64,000 nt of DNA from Planctomycetales bacterium (GTDB lineage: Bacteria > Planctomycetota > Planctomycetia > Pirellulales > Lacipirellulaceae): the NCBI GenBank assembly GCA_020427155.1, contig JAGQOW010000013.1, positions 1 to 64,000 of the forward strand. The letters are read 5' to 3'. Position 1 is the stretch's first letter; each line of letters opens with the position of its first letter. A program made the translations under genes and the position numbers. Positions 1 to 10,700 of this stretch are shown one piece after another. Under the pieces are notes generated by a model. The model was not told where the DNA came from. It saw nothing but the letters and a program-made list of their open reading frames with translations, and searched no databases.

Positions 1-22
1 GATGCCGACTGTCATTGTTAGC

Positions 23-1942
23 CTATAATTTTTGTTCTTCAGTAGTCTCTGCCCGGTGCTCTACCGTCAGTCCGTGAAGGCCTTGAAGCCCAGGCAGGTC
101 GCTCCCGGAGTCTGCAGCCGCTTCGTCTCCTTCCGTTTCTTCCTGGGCCTTCTTGCTGATTACTTGATCGAGGCTGAGGTGAATCTTCTTGTAGACATCG
201 TTCGAGATGACGTAATACCAATCGCCAAACCGCTCGTTGAGCTGTCGAGTCTTATCCTGGCCGGACTTGATCTTCTCTTGATACTCATCGAGTTTTCGTT
301 GGTTTTCCGTTTCGATCGATTTACGCTCGGCGATGAGTTTTTCTAACTCGTCAGACGTTTCTTGCTCTGCTCCTTCGATTTCGTCAGTTGGTTCGGCATC
401 GTCACTGCCCGACTCGGCCTCTGTCACTTCATTGGAAGAGGAATCGTTTGTGTTGGAATTCTCATCAGAATTTTCTTCACTGGCCTCGCCGCTATCCGGC
501 TCGGCCTCAGCGGGTTCTTCTGATTCGGTTTCGGCAGTTGCCTCCTCTTCGGAACTATCGCCCTGGGCAGGTGTGGCGTCGGAATCCGCACTTTCGGCGG
601 TCTCAACCTCCTCGTCGGAGCCGACATCCTCCTGAGTTGCTTCATCTGCGGCGGGTGATTCGGTTTCTTCAGGTTGGTCGTTGGTGGCGTTTTCAGGCAG
701 CTCAGGGAGATCGTCGAGTTCAGGCTTCTCGACGGCCGCTTCGTTGAAACGTGCCATCACAAACAGGTAGCGCTGCACATCGTCGCCAGCTTCGGACGGC
801 GCTTCTTCGGAGTCTTCCACAGAAGGGGCAGCAGTTTGGCTGGCCAGCTTGAGGTTACCGAAGCGGAGAACGTATTCCACTCCGTTGGAGAGGGTGCAAA
901 TCACCTCGCCTTCGCTGGAGAGAATCTCGACATCGGAATCTTCGGCTACCTTGAGCGGGGCAAACCCGCGGTCGACCAGACTATTGATGGCCTCGTTGTT
1001 GTTCAGGAAATCGCTACCTGCCTTCAAATCGGCACTCAGACCGTCTGGCTTTCGTTCGACGTCGACCAGCAGCAAGTCATCGAGTCCGTTGCGCAACCCA
1101 TTGAGTGCTTCTTCGTTGAGTTCTTCGTCTTCGGCGATTTGGCGAGAGACAAAGGTCTCTTGATCAGGGTCAAATTGTTCCAAATTGTTGACAGTCCACT
1201 TCGAATCGGCACTATTGAACTGCAGCGCCATCTGCGCACGTCGATCCCAACTGACCTGCATCTGGATACCCCCGGCAGCGAGCACCGGTTGCAAAGTGGC
1301 TGAATAGTCGTTGATGCGAACATTGCGAATGTCGAGCGGATTGAGTTGCAGCAGATCGTCTTCGATCCAATCTTCGAACTGTGTCGAGAGTTTCTCGGGG
1401 TTGAGCTCGACCACATAGACAACATCCTGATTGGTATTGCGCACAAATCGTTGGCCCTCGGCGTCTTTGACAGGTTTGCCGATGATCATGTCGACCAGGT
1501 TCTCGCCGCTGGCGTCGGTCATAATCACTCGGGTGCCAACGCCTGCAGCGTTGGAGCCAAGATTGCCGGACGAGGGGTTGATGACTCCCAATTCACGGTG
1601 CTCGCTGGCGCTAGTTGCCGCGACTTTGAGAATCTGGCGGTCGATCAGGCACGTGGCGGCTTCGGCCATTTGCTCGGCCGCGTCGGCTGGATACCCTTGC
1701 TTAGAAGGGATGGTCCAGAGCCCTTCCTGGGCGGCGACTTCAAACTCGCTAGAAGTTGCTGTCTTGGCATCGAACTTGACGATCTTCAACCTCTTCGGAT
1801 CGTTCACTTCGAACTGGTTGAGTTTTTCACCGACAAACTCCTCGACGTCAAATGTATCTTCGCTGGGCTTGACGATAAAACCGAGCAGCAGCGATGCAGC
1901 TGCAATCGCGACAAAGGCGATGGTCTTAACCATTTCACTCAT
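23..1942 (-). CDS. DUF4340 domain protein with acidic linker
   Basis: 639 residues. A single N-terminal hydrophobic segment (about residues 5-22) anchors the protein in the membrane, followed by an extracytoplasmic DUF4340-type region (about 40-400). Residues about 410-560 are an extremely acidic Glu/Asp/Ser/Ala linker, then a charged coiled-coil-like stretch and a short domain. DUF4340 proteins are known to sit beside GldG-type ABC transport proteins; the role is not established. It is the last of three leftward genes (ATPase, permease-GldG, this one), 102 bases after the previous stop, so it probably works with that transporter. ATG at 1942 is used; an in-frame ATG lies three codons later. 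No clear SD. Confidence 0.8.
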   Translation of the reverse strand: MSEMVKTIAFVAIAAASLLLGFIVKPSEDTFDVEEFVGEKLNQFEVNDPKRLKIVKFDAKTATSSEFEVAAQEGLWTIPSKQGYPADAAEQMAEAATCLIDRQILKVAATSASEHRELGVINPSSGNLGSNAAGVGTRVIMTDASGENLVDMIIGKPVKDAEGQRFVRNTNQDVVYVVELNPEKLSTQFEDWIEDDLLQLNPLDIRNVRINDYSATLQPVLAAGGIQMQVSWDRRAQMALQFNSADSKWTVNNLEQFDPDQETFVSRQIAEDEELNEEALNGLRNGLDDLLLVDVERKPDGLSADLKAGSDFLNNNEAINSLVDRGFAPLKVAEDSDVEILSSEGEVICTLSNGVEYVLRFGNLKLASQTAAPSVEDSEEAPSEAGDDVQRYLFVMARFNEAAVEKPELDDLPELPENATNDQPEETESPAADEATQEDVGSDEEVETAESADSDATPAQGDSSEEEATAETESEEPAEAEPDSGEASEENSDENSNTNDSSSNEVTEAESGSDDAEPTDEIEGAEQETSDELEKLIAERKSIETENQRKLDEYQEKIKSGQDKTRQLNERFGDWYYVISNDVYKKIHLSLDQVISKKAQEETEGDEAAADSGSDLPGLQGLHGLTVEHRAETTEEQKL

Positions 1943-2044
1943 AGTACTTTATTCCGCTCTTAATGATCCAAGGAGCCACCAAAGAAACTTCTTCTAGCTA
2001 GGAATGCGTTTTCGTGATGTTTAGATAAAAAGGATATCTGCTGA

Positions 2045-4807
2045 TCATCGAAGTCTTGACTGGGCAATGCCTTCTCGTTCTGACTTGCGGCGGAGGAAGA
2101 AGACGTACAAGGCGACCAGCAGAGGAGGAATTGGCGGAACAAGAATCGCGTAAAGTTTGTATCGATCCTGGACGCCGCGCACTTCCTGTTCCATCTTGTA
2201 TCGTATCTGCTTGACTCTTCGGCTGCGTTCGGATTCGAGCGACTTGATGTCTGCCTGCAATCGAGCTTGCTCTTGGCGTCTGACCAGTTCCTTTTGCTGT
2301 TCACGAGCAGGCCCACTGAGCCCTTCGATCTTGTCTACTGCCGCGATCTTCTCTTCGAAGCTTTTTTGTGCATCTTGGATCTTCGATTCGATCTCTTTCA
2401 AAAAGGTTTCCTGATCGTCCTGTGCCGTCTTTCGATACTCCTGGGTGGCTTGGTCGATTTTTGCGAGGGTACGGTGCTTACGAGTTCGCTTGCGGATGTC
2501 GAGAAATCGCTCATCACCTGCCAGCGCATCGATGATGTTGAGGATAAAGGTAACATTTTGCGTGGCGGGCAGAAAATCACCGTCGCCGCTGGCACGAATC
2601 GCAAAGAAGTCTGGCAAGACCCAATCGATATCGGTTACGACTACCGCATTGATGTTAGCAAGCTTCTCTTCCGCCGAGGCGACTGCCGCGTCTTCTTCGG
2701 CGTTTTCTGCATCGTCGGCTGCATCTTCCAGCTTATCGTCCAGCGAGGCGGCGCCGGAAAGCAAAAGGTCTTCCTCAGTGAGGGTCCCGTGGATATGGGC
2801 AGCAAGGATGTATGAGTTGGTAGTGCGAATACGACCAAAGGCAGAGTTGCTTGGTTGACCACGGCGCAAAGCTCCTGCCGGGATGGTGCCCGAATTGTCG
2901 CTGCCGGTAACTGCGAGTTGTTCAAACTCGAGTTTAGAGTCTTCCGCTTTGACGAGTGAGCCGGGGTAGAGCAAGAGCAACTGGTTCATGCCCGAGGTGA
3001 TCGGCGAAGTTGTGTTCAGGGGCTCTTGCGCGCCGTTACCAGGATCGACGAAGATCCACTGCAAGTCGGCCATGGCGCGCACAGTCTGTTCGGGGCTATA
3101 TTCTTGCCAGACGACTTCGCTGGGTTCCATTTCCACGCCCAGCATTCGCCAGAGCTGGTTGATGTCGCCCTTGGGAATCGGTCCGCCGCCGCCGAACATA
3201 CCCATCATGCCCGGTTGTTGTCGAGGTTCAGCCGTCGCGGCGACATCTTGAGGAAAGAAGTGGGGGTGGGTGTCTTCAAGCAGTGCCACGGGAGTTCCGC
3301 CGCGGACCGCGTCGACCAGGTGGTCCATTTCTTGGGGGCCAAGCATCGAGGGCTGCACGACGAGCAGCACATCGTACGAGTCTTTGATTGGCTGCGACGG
3401 GTTGACGGGTTCGTCGTCGACCTCGTATTGCTTGCGAAGTTCGGTAATCAGAGGCCACTCACGCTGATGGTCGCTCGAAGGGTTGAGAAAAGGCATCCCG
3501 GTGTCGACGATGCCTACTTTATAGGATTTCTCTTGAGAGACGGTCGCGATCGAGCGCACGAGTTCGTATTCGACGGGCACGCCTTTGTCGAGAAACGGGA
3601 TGACAACCTTTCCCAGGCCCGAAGTAATAGCAGCGGCGAGAAAGAACTCTTCCTGCGAACGTTCGCGTCCTTTGGTAATGAGGACTTCCTGCGGCGTGAT
3701 ACCGTAGGTGGTCTCTGCAAGCACGGCTTCGGCGCCGTGGTTTTCGATTTCGTGTTTTGTCACCACCACTTTCCCGCCGCTGAGGGCTTGCAACTCGGCC
3801 AGGGTAGAAAGGAAGTTGAGTTTGGTGGCGGTATACTCGGTGGGAACCTGTGGGCTGACGTACGCGTCGATCTTGATCGTCTTGCTGTCTGGGTTGTTCC
3901 GCAGCTCACGTAGAATCGCGAGAGTGTCCTTGGAAAGCGAACTGAGTTGTTCGCTACTGATGTCTGCCCTCAGGGAGTTGCGACTTTGCACGATCTCGGT
4001 AACTCCCACGGCGAGGCAGAGCAAGGCGACCGTACGGATGAAGTAGTGCCCCAGCAATGCCCCGCCATTCTCACGGGCTTGCCAGTGCCGCTTGCCGATG
4101 AGAATCATGCTCAGATAAATCATCACGGCGGCGATCATGACGAAGTAAGTAACGCCCCCCAGGCTGATAACCCCTCGTTCGAAATCGCGAAACTGCTCAA
4201 GAGCACTCCAGCGACGAACAGTTTGAGCCATTACAGGATTCTTGACAAACCAGTCGGCCACACCAGCCAGCGCCAAGGGAAGGTTGAACAGCGTGCCCAG
4301 GATGAAACCGACGGTCAGGTTTTCGGTCAGGAACGATGCGACCATGCCGATGGCAATCATCGCAAAGCCGATGAACCAGTAACCGACGTAAGTGCTGACA
4401 AACAGACCGCCGTCAGGATCGCCCAAACCCCACTTGAAGACGAGAAAGATCGAGAACGCAGAGAACATGAGCGAGACGGTGAAGATAGCCACGCCAGCCA
4501 GGTACTTGCCGATCACGACGTCGAAGTCGCTGGCAGGCACCGTAAGCAAGAGTTCGTCGGTGCCTTGCCGACGTTCCTCAGCCCAGATGCTCATCGTGAT
4601 AGCCGGGATAAAGACGAGCATGATGAAGGGCAACCAGCGGCTGAGCTGATCAAGATTTGCCAGGTTGCTACTAAAGAACTCCGGCGGCCAAAACGTTGCC
4701 AGCGAGCTCAAGACGACGAAGACGCAAATGAAAACATAGCCCGTGGGGTTAGAAAAATAGCTCACGAAATCGCGTCGAAAAATCGATTTGAGAACGTTCC
4801 AGTTCAT
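2045..4807 (-). CDS. ABC transporter permease fused to GldG-type substrate domain
   Basis: 920 residues. Residues about 1-250 form an ABC-2-type permease with about six membrane segments and the family-typical stretch EERRQGTDELLLTVP. A further membrane helix (about 260-280) leads into a large GldG/IftG-like extracytoplasmic region (about 290-780). A charged coiled coil follows (about 790-880) and a final membrane helix near the C-terminus (LVALYVFFLRRK). In Bacteroidetes the permease (GldF) and GldG are separate proteins; here they are one chain. The ATPase gene lies 70 bases upstream and the DUF4340 gene downstream. Substrate is unknown; gliding itself should not be assumed. Confidence 0.85.
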   Translation of the reverse strand: MNWNVLKSIFRRDFVSYFSNPTGYVFICVFVVLSSLATFWPPEFFSSNLANLDQLSRWLPFIMLVFIPAITMSIWAEERRQGTDELLLTVPASDFDVVIGKYLAGVAIFTVSLMFSAFSIFLVFKWGLGDPDGGLFVSTYVGYWFIGFAMIAIGMVASFLTENLTVGFILGTLFNLPLALAGVADWFVKNPVMAQTVRRWSALEQFRDFERGVISLGGVTYFVMIAAVMIYLSMILIGKRHWQARENGGALLGHYFIRTVALLCLAVGVTEIVQSRNSLRADISSEQLSSLSKDTLAILRELRNNPDSKTIKIDAYVSPQVPTEYTATKLNFLSTLAELQALSGGKVVVTKHEIENHGAEAVLAETTYGITPQEVLITKGRERSQEEFFLAAAITSGLGKVVIPFLDKGVPVEYELVRSIATVSQEKSYKVGIVDTGMPFLNPSSDHQREWPLITELRKQYEVDDEPVNPSQPIKDSYDVLLVVQPSMLGPQEMDHLVDAVRGGTPVALLEDTHPHFFPQDVAATAEPRQQPGMMGMFGGGGPIPKGDINQLWRMLGVEMEPSEVVWQEYSPEQTVRAMADLQWIFVDPGNGAQEPLNTTSPITSGMNQLLLLYPGSLVKAEDSKLEFEQLAVTGSDNSGTIPAGALRRGQPSNSAFGRIRTTNSYILAAHIHGTLTEEDLLLSGAASLDDKLEDAADDAENAEEDAAVASAEEKLANINAVVVTDIDWVLPDFFAIRASGDGDFLPATQNVTFILNIIDALAGDERFLDIRKRTRKHRTLAKIDQATQEYRKTAQDDQETFLKEIESKIQDAQKSFEEKIAAVDKIEGLSGPAREQQKELVRRQEQARLQADIKSLESERSRRVKQIRYKMEQEVRGVQDRYKLYAILVPPIPPLLVALYVFFLRRKSEREGIAQSRLR

Positions 4808-4877
4808 GGTTGCCTAGATTCCTGTGAGATCTGGTTGTGTGTTCTAAGTGTGAGAGTTGATCGCGCCTAGCGAGTGA

Positions 4878-5645
4878 TTATCCTGCAGCAGTAAACTCGT
4901 AAAACTTTTCGTCCATCGCAGCAGGTTCGCTGCCCAATTGTTCCGGCGGACCGTCAAAGACCAATCGACCTTCGTTGATGAACAAGACGCGATTGCACAT
5001 GGCATGAACTTCTTGCAGGATATGGGTCGACAGCAGAATGGTCTTCGACTCGCCCAATTCGCGAATCATTCTCCGCACTTCGCGAATCTGGTTTGGATCG
5101 AGGCCAGCCGTGGGCTCGTCGAGAATCAGCACTTCGGGATCGTGAAGCAATGCCTGGGCCATTCCGACCCGTTGCCGATATCCTTTCGAGAGCTTTCCGA
5201 TGGGTTTGCCAATCACGGTTTCTAAATGGCAAGTATGGATGACCGATTCCATCCTGCGGTCGAGTTCCGCCGTCGAGAGCTGGCGTAAATGACCAAAGAA
5301 GTGCAGCAGGCTCCGGGGGGTCATATCTGCATAAAGCGGGCCATTTTCGGGTAGATACCCCAATCGACGGGCTCCCTCCAGGCGGTCGGTCGCCATGTTG
5401 AAGCCCGCGATACGAGCCTCTCCTTCCGAGGGGGCAAGATAGCCGGTGAGCAGTTTCATCGTCGTGCTCTTGCCGGCGCCGTTCGGGCCAAGAAAGGCTA
5501 CGACTTCTCCCCGATTGATCGAAAACGTAACATCTCGCGAAGCTGCGAAACTTCCGTAATACTTCGACAGCCCGAGGGCCTCGATCATCGGCTGAGCAGA
5601 GGACGCACCGTCGGTCGAATTCTCGTTAATCAACGTTTCACTCAT
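4878..5645 (-). CDS. ABC transporter ATP-binding protein (GldA/NatA-like)
   Basis: 255 residues, a complete ABC ATPase. Walker A is GPNGAGKST (about 53-61), the signature is LSKGYRQRVGMAQALL, Walker B is VLILDEPTAGLDP and the switch histidine is in LLSTHILQE. It should energise the fused permease-GldG protein encoded 70 bases downstream. It is the first gene of the leftward three-gene set; its promoter should lie in the 454-base spacer upstream. ATG at 5645; no strong SD. Confidence 0.9.
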   Translation of the reverse strand: MSETLINENSTDGASSAQPMIEALGLSKYYGSFAASRDVTFSINRGEVVAFLGPNGAGKSTTMKLLTGYLAPSEGEARIAGFNMATDRLEGARRLGYLPENGPLYADMTPRSLLHFFGHLRQLSTAELDRRMESVIHTCHLETVIGKPIGKLSKGYRQRVGMAQALLHDPEVLILDEPTAGLDPNQIREVRRMIRELGESKTILLSTHILQEVHAMCNRVLFINEGRLVFDGPPEQLGSEPAAMDEKFYEFTAAG

Positions 5646-6099
5646 CGAGATTACTTGCTCTGGGTCGTTAGAGAGAAATGGGTTCTTAACAAAGCAATAG
5701 GATCGTCAAAGCTAGTTCTATCGTCGCACCGGGAAACAACGGCTAAGCAATTCCTAGCGAGTTTGTCACTTGAACACGAGACCTATGCCACGTGTGAAAC
5801 TGGCGGGATGTACTAGAAGCAGCGTAGTCAGCACCCAAGCTCCCAAGGATGCCGGAGGCGATCTGGTGACACCGCTAGATGACAACCGGCGATTCGGACT
5901 CGGTAGCGACGCCTGGGGCCTTACCTGACAGTGTCAAAGTGGGCCGCTGAACCTGCTAGAGCGTAACCACTGAGACTCCCTTCTGTCTAGGCCTCGGCGT
6001 CGCCTCAGTCCATCTAGGTTCGCTACGATTCTGCTGCGACCATGGTTCGGAAACCGGGTAAGATATCGGAAATACTCGAATTCCACTTAGTTTTGCTGG
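5646..6099. other. Intergenic region without recognisable gene
   Basis: 454 bases between the nadB stop and the ABC ATPase start, both leftward. No convincing ORF, tRNA or terminator was seen. One short inverted repeat, TGACA-G-TGTCA, lies at 5926-5936. The region presumably carries the promoter of the transporter genes, but I could not point to a good -35/-10 pair. Confidence 0.4.
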
Positions 6100-7713
6100 C
6101 TATTCGGTCAATTCACCGTGGGAATCTATCCGTCGTTTCCAACTGGTATTGTCCATCTCGGGAAAATCGGTGCGATAGTGCACGCCCCGCGATTCCTCGC
6201 GCCGCAGCGCGGCATCGATCAGCACCCGGCAGACAGTAAGCATATTCTGCAGTTCCCAGCCGGCCGGATCGGGCAACTGGCGCGCCAAGGCATAGTGGCA
6301 CCAGCGGTCGATCGTCTGAGACGCCTGGCGCAGCTGCTCGCCCTCGCGACGTACCCCTGCTGCACGCCACATCAGGCTTTTCAAGGAATTGCGAATATCG
6401 ACCAGGTCGAGAGGTTCATCGTGCTCATCGATGGGAGGATTGCTAAGGGGAGTGGCCTGAAAGCAATCGGGCTCTTCCAACGCGGCTGCCGAAGCAGCTG
6501 CGCCGGCGTGGGCGCCGTAGACCAATCCTTCCAGCAGGCTGTTCGAAGCAAGACGATTGGCGCCATGCAAGCCGCTACTGGTCACTTCGCCTGAAGCGAA
6601 TAACCGCGGCAATGTCGAGCGTCCCTCTTGGTCGACCCGAACTCCGCCGATCATGTAGTGAGCTCCGGGCCGGACGGGGATAAGGTCGCGTGTGATGTCG
6701 ATGCCAAATTCGGCGCAACTCTTGGCAATTCCCGGAAACCGTTTGAGTGTGAGTTCGGGGCCCAGAGGTGAAAGGTCGAGATAGACGCACGGATGGCTTA
6801 GCTTGTCCATTTGGTCCACGATGGCTCGACTGACGATGTCGCGCGGCGCCAGCTCGGCGCGATCGTCGTAGTCGGGCATAAAACGTTCGCCATGGGCATT
6901 GACCAGGAGAGCGCCCTCGCCACGGACGGCTTCGGTGATAAGAGTACGGCTGCTGCCCGCAATGTAGAGCACGGTCGGGTGAAATTGCATAAATTCCATG
7001 TCCGACAGCTCGGCGCCAGCGCGATAGGCGATCGCATGGCCATCGCCCGTGGCTACGATCGGGTTGGTGGTTTCGCGGTAGATCTGCCCGGCGCCTCCTG
7101 TGCAGAGAATGGTCTGCTTGGCCCAGATGAAGGTCTTGCCGTGATACTTGTTCCACACAAGCGCCCCGCGGCACTCTCCCTCGTGGGTCAAGAGATCGAT
7201 CGTAAACGTGTTCTGCCAAATCTGGGCGGCGAGTTCTTCGCGGGCGCGTTTGATCATGGCCCGCATGATTTCTTTGCCGGTAGCATCTCCCAGGGCGTGG
7301 ACGATACGGTGGTGACTATGCCCACCTTCGCGTCCCAAAGTAAGTTCGCCCGCCTCGCTGTCGAAGACCGTACCCCATTGGATGAGCTGTCGGATATGCT
7401 CTGGCGCTTCGCGAACGACCATCTCGACGATCTTGGCATCGCAAAGGTCTGCACCTGCCGAGAGTGTATCGGCCACGTGACTTGCGAAGTCATCGTCGGG
7501 CGCTAGTACCCCGGCAATGCCTCCCTGGGCATAGGAGCTATTCGATTCTTTAAGTTGGTCTTTGGTGACCACAAGCGCCGAAAGGCGCGGATCGACGGCC
7601 ATTGTGGCGCGGAGTCCGGCGATCCCGCCGCCAATGATTAGCACATCGACAAAGTGATGAGGGATGCGCTTGGGATGAAAGGGGACGAGGTAACGAGGGA
7701 CATTTGTGCTCAT
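6100..7713 (-). CDS. nadB: L-aspartate oxidase
   Basis: 537 residues from the ATG at 7713. FAD-dependent oxidation of L-aspartate to iminoaspartate, the first step of de novo NAD synthesis (cytoplasm). Visible features are the FAD-binding GGGIAGLRA (about 28-36), the SSYAQGGIAGV motif, the HHRIVHALGDATG region, the substrate-site segments EFMQFHPT and RGEGALLVN, and GGVRVDQEGRSTLPRLFASGEV near the flavin. Length is normal for NadB. A TTG 18 bases upstream would extend the frame by six residues but is less likely. nadA and nadC are not in the window. Confidence 0.93.
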   Translation of the reverse strand: MSTNVPRYLVPFHPKRIPHHFVDVLIIGGGIAGLRATMAVDPRLSALVVTKDQLKESNSSYAQGGIAGVLAPDDDFASHVADTLSAGADLCDAKIVEMVVREAPEHIRQLIQWGTVFDSEAGELTLGREGGHSHHRIVHALGDATGKEIMRAMIKRAREELAAQIWQNTFTIDLLTHEGECRGALVWNKYHGKTFIWAKQTILCTGGAGQIYRETTNPIVATGDGHAIAYRAGAELSDMEFMQFHPTVLYIAGSSRTLITEAVRGEGALLVNAHGERFMPDYDDRAELAPRDIVSRAIVDQMDKLSHPCVYLDLSPLGPELTLKRFPGIAKSCAEFGIDITRDLIPVRPGAHYMIGGVRVDQEGRSTLPRLFASGEVTSSGLHGANRLASNSLLEGLVYGAHAGAAASAAALEEPDCFQATPLSNPPIDEHDEPLDLVDIRNSLKSLMWRAAGVRREGEQLRQASQTIDRWCHYALARQLPDPAGWELQNMLTVCRVLIDAALRREESRGVHYRTDFPEMDNTSWKRRIDSHGELTE

Positions 7714-7766
7714 GCCTCGATTGTCGCTCAAGATGGCGCAAGTTGCCAGACCTAACCAGCAGATGC

Positions 7767-10700
7767 CTACTCCGCATCTGCGGTAGCAGTACCTTTGACA
7801 TACGCGCGAAGATGTTGCTGATACTCTAGCGGAGTCTTGACGCGATACGAATCCTGCAGTTCGCGCAGCTTATCTTTGGCAGTTTGAGATTGAAAACCCG
7901 TGCGGCGGTCACTTCGCAAGCCAAGACTACGCAGTGCATCGTCAAGTTGTCGACGGGCGTTGCCTGCCTCGCTACCAGCGCCTTCGGCTTGCTGCTTGAG
8001 ATTCTTCCAGCGGTCGACAAACTGACGCAATTCGTCTGGAGTCCACCCTAGTTTTTCCAAAAGTTTTTCGTCGGTTTCCTGCTTCTTCAATTGGTCGTCC
8101 AACTTTTCGAGGATGAGATCGGTCTTCTTGCGCGCGTAATCGAGGTTAGCTTCGTCGCCCGGTTGGGTTTCTCCGCCAGGAGGAGGCAGAGAGCTCTTGC
8201 TGCCCATGCCATCGCCCCCAGGTTGCTGGCTAGCGGGGGAACTTTCGCCTTCGGGAGAGTCCTGTCCGGACGGTTGCCCTTCGCTCGGTTCACCTTCGCC
8301 TGGGGTGCTTTGCTGAGACTCGCCCTTTTCGCCCGAAGTTTCACTGCCAGACGAGTCAGCAGGTTTGTCTGCTTGTTTGCTGCTTTCGCCAGGTTGGCCT
8401 TCGTTCGACTCGCCCGTGGCGTCGTCTGCCTGCTCCTTGTTGCCGGGCTGTTGTGAATTTTCGCCTGCTCCCGGTTCGCCAGACTGGCCGCCCCCGTCGT
8501 CGGCAGGTTGGTTTTCACCAGCGCCGCCCTTGCCCTGGGCATCGGCCTGTTGGCCTGCTCCTTCTTGGCCGCCACCGGAGCGATCACCGCCTTGGCTGCC
8601 TTCGGAATCTGACTCGGTTTGACCCTCGCCTGCGGCAGGGGGCTCCTGGTCGTCTTGTTTGTCTCCGGAAGCGCTGTCGGCCTGTTTATCTCGGGGCTTC
8701 TTGTCGCCTTGCGCCTCGGTAGCGCCCTCGTTTTGGCCTGGGTTTTCCCCAGCACCTGCGGGGGCTTGTTCCGGCGACATTCGGCCATCGGGTCCGCCTT
8801 CTTCGCGGGACTCCGTGGCTTGCTCGTTGCCCTCGGGGTTTTGCTCTGCATTTGAGGCGCCTTCAGCCCCTGGGGCTTCAGCGTCGGTTTCTTGCTGCCG
8901 GCCTTCGTTTTCAGTAGACGCGCCTTCTTTGCCCGACGCCGCCGACTCGCTGTCTTCTCCTTGGTCGCCTTGGTCCGAGTCGGCTTTGCCGTCGGCTGCG
9001 CTCTGATCCTGCTGTGGTTGCTGTTGACCGCCTCTTTCCCCTTGGTTCGTTTTCTGCGCTTGTTGGTCTTGAGCTTGGCCTGTTTGCTCATCAAAGTGTT
9101 CGGCAATTCGGTCAAACGCCTCGCCATCGTCGTCGCCATCGGGCGACACTTTTTCTTGGCGATTGCCGTTCTCGCCGCCGGCGGAATTGTCGGAGGGGTT
9201 GCCCCCTTCTTCTTGCTGCTGCGAGCGGTTGTCTTCTTGCGACTGTGAGTTTTCGTTGCCTGCCGACTTGCCGCCGGACTGGCCCTCGGAGTCAGACGGC
9301 GACTCGTCGCTTGAATCGGTCGAGTTTCCTTCGCCCGCCTGTCCTCGCTGTTGCTGCTGTTCGTCGGACCCGCCTTCGCCATCTTGGCCAGCGCCGCTTT
9401 GACCTTGGCCTTGTTGGCCTTCATTGCCTTCTTGGCCGCTTTCACCTTCTGAACCGCCGGCCTCTCCCTGGTTGCTCTGGTCGGAGTCGGGTTGGCCTTT
9501 TTCGCCCGGCTGAGGAGAATCCTGGCCCTGTTCTCCCTCGCCTTGAGACTCAGACCTCTGCTGGCCATCTTCGCCGGGTCCTACCACGCGGATTCTTTGA
9601 TGTTTGGTATACGACAGATTCGCTTTGGGACGGCGGTTGTCCGCAGCGGCGCCCCAGTACTCCAGCACATCACCCACCTTCAGCTGCCGCTCCTCCGGGG
9701 TAAATTGGAGGCGACCTACGAATCGGCCCGTGTGGTTCTTGGCAAGTAACGATTCTTTGAGTACTTGTTGCCCAGCAAGTTCGCCCAGGATGGCAACGTT
9801 GCGTACCGCGAAGTCGGGGTCCCGCGCCTCGACTTCGATCACGACTTGTTCGTCGAGGCCGACGCTGACGATTTCCTCTTCGGGGCTTAGGATGCGAATC
9901 TCTGGTGCGTAGTCAGGCGTGACTTCAATCTGATACTTGGGGGGCAACTTGTTCCGCCGCCCCTCGGTTGTGACATATCGCAGGACGTAGCTTCCGTAAC
10001 GCGGCGTGCGCCGATCGTCGCGAAGTTCGAGCGGAAAGCTCACGGAAGCACGTAGTCCGTCGGCCTTCAGCATCAAATCATCCCGGCCGTCTGCTTCGAA
10101 GTCGACGTGGGCCGACTCGATTGGCTGATTTGCCAGCGCCGTGATCGTGACTACCGTCCCTTCGACGGCATGAATGTCGCCTGAGTGCTGTTCTTCGTGA
10201 GACGGGTAACCTGTGTAGTCGGGATAGTCGTATCGTACGCTCTGAACTACCAAAGTAGGTCGAGCGAAAACCGAGACCTGGTAGCGAGGCGAACGGGCAT
10301 CTCCGGCCTCGATCCAATAGACGAGGTCTTGTTGTACTCCGTCGCTTCCGGCCATGTGGCCTGGCAGTTTGGCTTTGAACTGCACCCCCCCCGTGGCGGC
10401 GGTCATGAGTATTTCTTGTTCGACGATCTGCTGGTCGGCGGTCGAGTAGAGCAGCCGGACAGGCTCGTCCGTCTCGAGCCCGAGCACTTCGGCCGCGACT
10501 TCGACCTGATCGCCCTTTGCGGTTTGTGTGTTACCCGGCGTGATGGCGCTAAGCTGCACTCGACTGGGAACGGTGATGTCGGACCAAGGAAGCAGCACGC
10601 GTCCGGCCGAGGCGACCAGGTCTTTGGGCGAGAGGATGCGGTAGAGAGCACATAACGCAACCACGGCGACCAGTATGTAACCAAGTCGCAGTACTGCCGA

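Noticed and set aside
5926-5936. TGACA-G-TGTCA palindrome as an operator
   Set aside because: Arms of only five bases occur often by chance, and no promoter could be placed beside it.
8087-9568. A 493-residue leftward open frame inside the DUF4175-like gene
   Set aside because: It is the same low-complexity DNA read in another phase, giving a Lys/Arg/Ala/Thr-rich product with no start context; the main frame has folded domains on both sides.
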